A DNA stretch of 5,995 bases from Alphaproteobacteria bacterium (GTDB taxonomy: Bacteria > Pseudomonadota > Alphaproteobacteria > Puniceispirillales > Puniceispirillaceae), in assembly GCA_016780695.1 (NCBI GenBank), contig JADHLK010000090.1, positions 1 to 5,995 on the forward strand, read 5' to 3'. Below the pieces are notes generated by a model. It saw only the letters and a list, made by a program, of their open reading frames with translations. It was not told where the DNA came from and did not search any database. Made by a program: the position numbers and the translations under genes. Shown piece by piece: positions 1 to 3,660 of this stretch (the first letter of the stretch is position 1; each line of letters opens with the position of its first letter).

Positions 1-671
1 TGGAAGTTGGCAAGATCGCCGTGCATCGTGGCCCCTGTATGGCCAGCGCGGATATGTTCACCCTGACCATCAGCGGACGCGGCAGCCATGCCGCCATGCC
101 GCACCAGTCAGCTGATCCGGTGCTGGCCGCAGCTGCGATTATCCAGACCTTGCAGATGATTGTCTCGCGCCGCACCGATCCGATGGATCCGGCGGTGGTG
201 TCGGTGACTCAGGTAAATGGCGGCACCGCGCATAATATTATTCCCGATACAGTTTCACTGTGTGGCACGGCGCGGGCTGTTCGGCCTGAAACGCGGGCAC
301 GGCTGGAAGCCGATATTGCCGAGATAGCTGCACAGGTGGCCAAGGCCCATGGCTGTAGCGCGGAAATGGTCTGGCGAAAGGGCTACCCGCCAACGGTCAA
401 TCATCTGGCGAGTGCGGAACGGGCCGCCGGGGTGGCCGCAACTCTGGTTGGCGATGATCAGCTGGTGATGGATCCGCCGGCCTCTATGGGGGCTGAGGAT
501 TTTTCCTTTTTGCTGGGTGCCTGCGAGGGGGCCTATATCTGGCTGGGGGCTGGCCCGGCGGAGGAAGGCCGGATGCTGCATAATACCGGCTATGATTTCA
601 ATGATGAGATTTTGCCGCTGGGGGCGAGCTATTGGGCGCAGCTGGTGGAAGCTGAATTGCCGCGCCGCTGA
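1..671 (+). CDS. M20-family (M20D) amidohydrolase, C-terminal part, 5'-truncated by window edge
   Basis: The reading frame (first full codon at position 3) is open from the window edge to TGA 669-671, giving about 223 residues. M20D enzymes (hippurate hydrolase, N-acyl-amino-acid amidohydrolase, IAA-amino-acid hydrolase type) are metal-dependent cytoplasmic hydrolases of N-acyl or amide bonds, usually near 390 residues, so roughly 165 N-terminal residues lie outside. Visible family signatures are the dimerisation-domain stretch GRGSHAAMPHQSADPV, then VTQVNGGTAHNIIPD, then the catalytic-domain GAEDFSFLL, and near the end LHNTGYDFNDEILPLGA, whose His (codon 579-581) matches the C-terminal metal ligand. 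The N-terminal ligands are not in view. The GTG at 21 and ATG at 39 are internal codons, because the family match starts before them. The stop overlaps the next gene's ATG by one base. The family is secure; the substrate cannot be told from this fragment. Confidence 0.93.
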   Translation, partial: EVGKIAVHRGPCMASADMFTLTISGRGSHAAMPHQSADPVLAAAAIIQTLQMIVSRRTDPMDPAVVSVTQVNGGTAHNIIPDTVSLCGTARAVRPETRARLEADIAEIAAQVAKAHGCSAEMVWRKGYPPTVNHLASAERAAGVAATLVGDDQLVMDPPASMGAEDFSFLLGACEGAYIWLGAGPAEEGRMLHNTGYDFNDEILPLGASYWAQLVEAELPRR

Positions 672-823
672 TGCTGGTTCTGCTGCGTAATATCCTGTTT
701 GTTGTGCTGCTGGTTTGGGTCGGTGTGCTGATAGGGCGCCGCTTTGGCCAGCCGCTGCTGGGCGGGGCAGCGGCCTTCTTGCTGCTGGCGGTTATTCTTT
801 GGTATTTTTTGGCGGTGCATTAA
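671..823 (+). CDS. small hypothetical membrane protein (50 aa, two predicted TM segments)
   Basis: ATG at 671 overlaps the preceding TGA by one base (TGATG), and the frame ends with TAA 821-823, giving 50 residues. The protein is almost entirely hydrophobic. A first predicted membrane segment covers about residues 2-22 (LVLLRN...WVGVLIG). A short polar turn with two arginines (GRRFGQ, 22-27) follows, then a second segment at about 28-49 (PLLGGAAAF...LWYFLAV). This suggests a two-pass helical hairpin with the Arg-containing loop probably cytoplasmic. There is no good Shine-Dalgarno at the normal distance, so translation probably depends on ribosomes finishing the amidohydrolase. I do not recognise the family. 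The case for a real gene rests on the stop/start overlaps at both ends and the membrane-like composition. A chance hydrophobic frame is the alternative. Confidence 0.68.
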   Translation: MLVLLRNILFVVLLVWVGVLIGRRFGQPLLGGAAAFLLLAVILWYFLAVH

Positions 824-1155
824 TGTCTGGTTCTGATTATCGTTCTAAATCTGATTCCAAATCTGCTTCTGGTGGGCCTGATTCTGGTCGGCCTGATTCT
901 GGTGGGCCTGCTGCAGCGGGCGGTGGGCGGCTGATCATTCTGGCCCTGCTGCTGGTCGGGCTGGCGGCGTTGCTGGCTGGCGGGTGGATTTGGCAACAGC
1001 TGGGCCCGGTTGCCCTGTCTGTGCATGGCTGGCTGGCTATCGCGGCCGGGGTGGCTGGCTCGCTGTTGCTGGGCGGCGGGCTGATGTGGCTCAGCTTTTT
1101 TTCAGCCCGTTCCGGCCATGATGATCGGGTGCGCGATCACGATCCCCTGGCCTGA
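823..1155 (+). CDS. hypothetical membrane protein with Ser/Gly/Pro-rich N-terminus and two TM segments (110 aa)
   Basis: I chose ATG 823, which overlaps the previous TAA by one base (TAATG) and gives 110 residues ending at TGA 1153-1155. The frame is open further upstream (an ATG at 715), but that would overlap most of the 50-residue gene in another frame. Residues 1-36 are a hydrophilic tail rich in Ser, Gly, Asp and Pro, with a short PDSG-type repeat. A first membrane segment spans about 37-58 (LIILALLLVG...GGWIW). A linker with SVHGW follows, then a second segment of about 68-90 ending in LMWLSFFSARSG. The charged C-terminus reads GHDDRVRDHDPLA. Both membrane segments plus the stop/start chain suggest partnership with the 50-residue protein. 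The family is not recognised. The GHDD ending after a second TM vaguely resembles small alphaproteobacterial membrane proteins I have seen, but no function follows. Transcription presumably stops, or is joined by the SOS promoter, in the gap just downstream. Confidence 0.75.
   Translation: MSGSDYRSKSDSKSASGGPDSGRPDSGGPAAAGGGRLIILALLLVGLAALLAGGWIWQQLGPVALSVHGWLAIAAGVAGSLLLGGGLMWLSFFSARSGHDDRVRDHDPLA
871..909 (+). repeat. 15-bp tandem repeat (2.6 copies) encoding GGPDS/GRPDS/GGP
   Basis: Two 15-base units (871-885 and 886-900) differ at one base (ggtGGG versus ggtCGG) and are followed by a nine-base partial unit (901-909). The repeat is in frame and encodes GGPDS-GRPDS-GGP in the hydrophilic N-terminal tail of the 110-residue membrane protein. 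It is probably a slippage-prone linker; the 15-base period keeps the frame if copies are gained or lost. Confidence 0.85.
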
Positions 1156-1179
1156 TTCCAGCAAGCTCTGGCAGAGCGC

Positions 1180-1209
1180 TTGACAGACCCGCCCGAATCA
1201 GGGCAAGAT
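1180..1209 (+). promoter_or_regulatory. predicted sigma70-type promoter of the imuA-imuB-dnaE2 operon
   Basis: A perfect TTGACA -35 hexamer lies at 1180-1185. At 18 bases spacing, CAAGAT (1204-1209) is a weak -10 that matches TATAAT at three positions, the important second A and last T among them. The predicted start of transcription is near 1215-1217, inside the LexA box, leaving a leader of about 50 bases before the imuA ATG. The 108-base gap is the only non-coding stretch of the window, and its right half is clearly more AT-rich than the surrounding genes. The -35 is convincing; the exact -10 is not. Confidence 0.65.
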
Positions 1210-1213
1210 TTTA

Positions 1214-1228
1214 GAACAAAACAAGAAC
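1214..1228 (+). promoter_or_regulatory. LexA operator (SOS box), GAAC-N7-GAAC
   Basis: GAAC at 1214-1217 and GAAC at 1225-1228 are separated by exactly seven bases (AAAACAA). This is the complement of the direct-repeat GTTC-N7-GTTC box bound by alphaproteobacterial LexA. It starts five bases after the predicted -10 and covers the predicted transcription start, so bound LexA would block initiation. The operon downstream (imuA-imuB-dnaE2) is a standard SOS target in this class, which makes the match more than coincidental. LexA itself is not encoded in the window. Confidence 0.88.
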
Positions 1229-1250
1229 AAATAAACTCTAAAGACCCATC

Positions 1251-1257
1251 AGGAGAG
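1251..1257 (+). promoter_or_regulatory. ribosome binding site of imuA (AGGAGAG), fixes the start at 1264
   Basis: AGGAG at 1251-1255 sits eight bases before ATG 1264, the clearest Shine-Dalgarno in the window. It settles the start against the in-frame TTG at 1180, which is actually part of the -35 hexamer and lies upstream of the predicted transcription start. Confidence 0.85.
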
Positions 1258-1263
1258 GCCCGG

Positions 1264-2013
1264 ATGGATAGGAAAGCAGCATTTAACGCGCTGAAAAAAC
1301 AGATTTTATTACCTTTTGATCAGCCTGCGGCCGGGCGGATGGCCTTTGCTGTGGACAGGCTGGATCAGGCTTTGGGGGGCGGTTTGGCCAAGGGGCGGGC
1401 GCATCTTGTTACCGGCAGTTTGCTGGATGGGGCGGTAGCCGGGTTTTTGCTGGCTGTGTTGGGCCGTTTGCTGGCTGGGGCCAGTCCGCAGGCCCCGGTC
1501 GTTTGCTGTGGTTCGCCGCGCGGGCTGGCTGGTCAGCTTTACGGGCCTGGGCTGGCTCAGCTGGGGTTTGATCCGGCGCGGCTGGTGCTGGTTTGTGAGA
1601 GTCATCCGCTGCGTGGCATGGCGGCTGCTGAAGAAGCGCTGGCCTGCCCGGGGGTAGGGGCAGTGATCGCTGATTACGGGATGTTGGCCAGCCGGCCGGA
1701 TATGTGGCAGAAAGCCGCCCGCCGCTTGCAGCTGGCAGCTGAGCAGGGTGGCACGACAGCTTTTGTAACAGCTGTCAGCGCCCCGGCAGCCGGTTTTGAG
1801 ACAGGCTGGCAGCTGGCCGCGGCGCGGCTGGACGGGTCCGGCTGGCAGCCTGGCTGGTCGGTTGCATTGCAGCATAGTCGGGGCGGGCGGCCCTGGTCTG
1901 GCCTGCTCAGCTGGCAGCCGCACAGCCATCGCTTCACAGATATAAAACAGGCCAGCCCGCACCCGCTGGCCAAGCCAGGCCGGAAGGCGCGCGCCGACCG
2001 GCAAGCAGCATGA
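1264..2013 (+). CDS. imuA: ImuA, RecA-fold accessory protein of the SOS mutasome
   Basis: This encodes 249 residues, a normal length for ImuA. ImuA is the small partner of ImuB in error-prone translesion synthesis and acts with DnaE2 at stalled forks. Visible features are an N-terminal region with VDRLDQALGGGLAKGRAHLV (30-49), equivalent to the family's 'lead-in' to the RecA-like core. At 51-60 the loop reads GSLLDGAVAG where RecA has a Walker A P-loop; the GK[ST] is missing, as is usual in ImuA. Next come a beta-strand APVVCCG (77-83) and the diagnostic LYGPGLAQLGFDPARLVLV (92-110). Then follow GMAAAEEALACPGVGAVIAD (118-137) and later strand TTAFVTAV. The basic C-terminus (KPGRKARADRQAA) is likely disordered. 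It is the first gene behind the LexA box. Its TGA (2011-2013) lies in the same frame as imuB, immediately before it. Identification rests on these motifs plus the neighbours; SulA-like or RecA-like annotation is the usual alternative label. Confidence 0.9.
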   Translation: MDRKAAFNALKKQILLPFDQPAAGRMAFAVDRLDQALGGGLAKGRAHLVTGSLLDGAVAGFLLAVLGRLLAGASPQAPVVCCGSPRGLAGQLYGPGLAQLGFDPARLVLVCESHPLRGMAAAEEALACPGVGAVIADYGMLASRPDMWQKAARRLQLAAEQGGTTAFVTAVSAPAAGFETGWQLAAARLDGSGWQPGWSVALQHSRGGRPWSGLLSWQPHSHRFTDIKQASPHPLAKPGRKARADRQAA

Positions 2014-2022
2014 TTGGGCAGC

Positions 2023-3660
2023 ATGAACAGCGAGTCAGAAGACAGCCAGACCCTTGTAGCTGGGCGGCGGGCCGACCGGCAGCTGGTCTGTGTGTATTTG
2101 CCGGAATTGGCAGTGCATCAGGCTGGTCGTGCGGCAGGCTGGCCGGATGCGGCGCCTGCTGCCCTCTGGCAGTTACAGCAAAATCGCCAGATTCTGGCCT
2201 GTGTTTCCCGGTCAGCTGGCGCAGCTGGCCTGTCTGTCGGTATGCGGCTGGCTGATGCGCGCGCGCTGCTGCCAGAGGCGGTTTTTGCCCCGTTTGATCC
2301 GGCGGCTTTGGCTGGTTTGCTGGACAGGTTGGCACGCTGGGCCTGGCGCTATAGCCCGCTGGCAGGAAGTGACCCGGCCGCCAGCCTGTTTTGGATTGAG
2401 GCAGGCGGGGCCAGCCATTTGCAAGGTGGGCCAGCGGCGTTGCTGGCAGATTTGGACAACCGTCTGACGGCGGCTGGACTGTCTGGCCATATTGCGATGG
2501 CCCCCTGCTATGGGGCGGCCTTTGCGCTGGCCTGTCATGCGGCGCGGCCGGGCCAGCCTATTTGCCTGTCCGGGCCGGATTTTGCCTCTTCTTCTGGTTC
2601 TCTTTCTGGTTCTCTTTCTGGCAGGCGGCGGGCACTGATTGCGGCCTTGTCACCGCTGCCGGTGGCTGCCCTGCGGCTGGAGGCGGATATACTGGCTGGT
2701 CTGGCACAGGCAGGCTTGCACAAGATTGGCCCTCTGCTTGGCCAGAAACGGGCCAGCCTGACCGTGCGGTTTGGCCCGCAGCTGGTCTGGCGGCGTGATC
2801 AGCTGCTGGGTGACCGGGATGAAAGGCTGCAGCCGCTGCCGGTTGAACAACCAGCTTTGGTCAGTCGCAGCTGGGCTGAACCGATTTCCGGGCCAGAGGC
2901 GCTGGCACAGATGATAACAGATCTAATCACCGACATGACCGGTTTGATGGCGCGCCGCCAGCTGCAATGTCGGCTGCTGGAAATTGGCTGGCAGCGGGTA
3001 GATGGCCAGTGCGGCAGCCAGCATTTTGCCCTGTCCCGCCCGACCCGTGCGGCCAGTTTGCTGAGGCGGCTGACAGCTGATCTGGCCTGTCACATTGATG
3101 CCGGGTTCGGGATTGAATATGGCTGGGCGCGGGCTGGGCGGCTATCTTTTGGCTTGCCGGAAAACCTGCAGCTGGACAGGCGGCCCAGCCCGTCCAGCCT
3201 GTTGGATGATCTGGTTGATCATCTCAGCGCCCGGCTGGGCAGCGAGAAGATACGCCGCTTGCAGCCGGTCCGGCAATGGCAGCCAGACAAGGCCCAGCAA
3301 AGCCTGCCTGCCGCCGCTCTGGATCAACCCCCGCTGTGGGCCTTGCCGGGGCCGGACAGCTTGTCTGCGCCGCGTCCGCTGCGTCTGCTCAGCCCGCCAG
3401 AACAGCTGGAGGCAACGGCCCTGTTGCCGGATCATGCTCCGCGCCTGTTGCGCTGGCGGGGCCAGAATTGGGTGGTGCAGCGGGCCAGCGGACCCGAACG
3501 CATTGGCCCGCCCTGGTGGCAAACCAGCCAGCCTGCCCGCCGCAGCACTGATTATTACCGGCTGGAGACAGAAAATGGGGCCCGCCTCTGGGTCGGGCGG
3601 CATGGTCTGCCGGAAAGGGGTGAGCAGGCCGAGTGGTTCCTGCATGGGTTTTTCGCATGA
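2023..3660 (+). CDS. imuB: ImuB, catalytically inactive Y-family DNA polymerase-like mutasome hub
   Basis: From ATG 2023 this gives 545 residues; TTG 2014 in the same frame would add three. Neither has a strong Shine-Dalgarno, so coupling to imuA is likely. Y-family polymerase features are the N-terminal strand LVCVYLPELAV (21-31), AAGLSVGMRLADARALLPE, and the palm segment SLFWIEAGGASHLQGG (121 on). A Ser/Gly linker (189-200) follows, then LPVAALRLEADILAGL, the thumb/HhH region HKIGPLLGQKRASLTVRFGP, and a little-finger-like region. The three acids needed for nucleotidyl transfer are absent: Tyr/Leu replace the first Asp and Ser121-Leu122 lie where DinB has Asp-Glu. This fits ImuB as a scaffold, not a polymerase. 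A clamp-binding candidate QPPLW occupies 435-439. The ImuB-type C-terminus is clear: RPLRLLSPPE, GPERIGPPWW, TDYYRLE, WFLHGFFA. The stop overlaps the dnaE2 ATG (ATGA). Confidence 0.94.
   Translation: MNSESEDSQTLVAGRRADRQLVCVYLPELAVHQAGRAAGWPDAAPAALWQLQQNRQILACVSRSAGAAGLSVGMRLADARALLPEAVFAPFDPAALAGLLDRLARWAWRYSPLAGSDPAASLFWIEAGGASHLQGGPAALLADLDNRLTAAGLSGHIAMAPCYGAAFALACHAARPGQPICLSGPDFASSSGSLSGSLSGRRRALIAALSPLPVAALRLEADILAGLAQAGLHKIGPLLGQKRASLTVRFGPQLVWRRDQLLGDRDERLQPLPVEQPALVSRSWAEPISGPEALAQMITDLITDMTGLMARRQLQCRLLEIGWQRVDGQCGSQHFALSRPTRAASLLRRLTADLACHIDAGFGIEYGWARAGRLSFGLPENLQLDRRPSPSSLLDDLVDHLSARLGSEKIRRLQPVRQWQPDKAQQSLPAAALDQPPLWALPGPDSLSAPRPLRLLSPPEQLEATALLPDHAPRLLRWRGQNWVVQRASGPERIGPPWWQTSQPARRSTDYYRLETENGARLWVGRHGLPERGEQAEWFLHGFFA
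2593..2621 (+). repeat. 12-bp tandem repeat (2.4 copies) encoding SGSL-SGSL-SG inside imuB
   Basis: Two identical 12-base units (2593-2604, 2605-2616) plus TCTGG (2617-2621) lie in frame and encode SGSL-SGSL-SG. They are preceded by two more TCT serine codons. The tract sits at the variable loop between the palm-like domain and the LPVAALRL segment of ImuB and is pyrimidine-rich on the + strand, unlike its surroundings. It is probably a flexible linker grown by slippage; the frame is kept whatever the copy number. Confidence 0.85.

Noticed and set aside
715..822. Upstream ATG 715 as start of the 110-residue membrane protein
   Set aside because: It would overlap most of the 50-residue gene, and ATG 823 fits the TAATG stop/start chain.
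830..845. GTTC-N8-GTTC resembling a LexA box
   Set aside because: The spacing is eight bases, not seven, and it falls inside a TCT-rich coding tract. The similar GTTC-N8-GTTC at 2597-2612 comes from the 12-bp repeat in imuB.
1162..1182. Hairpin GCTCT-GGC-AGAGC (core 1165-1177) as a terminator after the small membrane genes
   Set aside because: The stem is only five base pairs, no T-run follows, and it runs into the -35 region, so it is not a convincing intrinsic terminator.
1180..1263. In-frame upstream TTG start for imuA at 1180
   Set aside because: The TTG is the first part of the TTGACA -35 box, the LexA operator lies inside the extension, and AGGAG before ATG 1264 gives a far better start.
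1309..2004. Antisense open frame (231 codons) opposite imuA
   Set aside because: It covers conserved ImuA sequence, is Pro/Gln/Arg-rich and has no recognisable domain or start signal.
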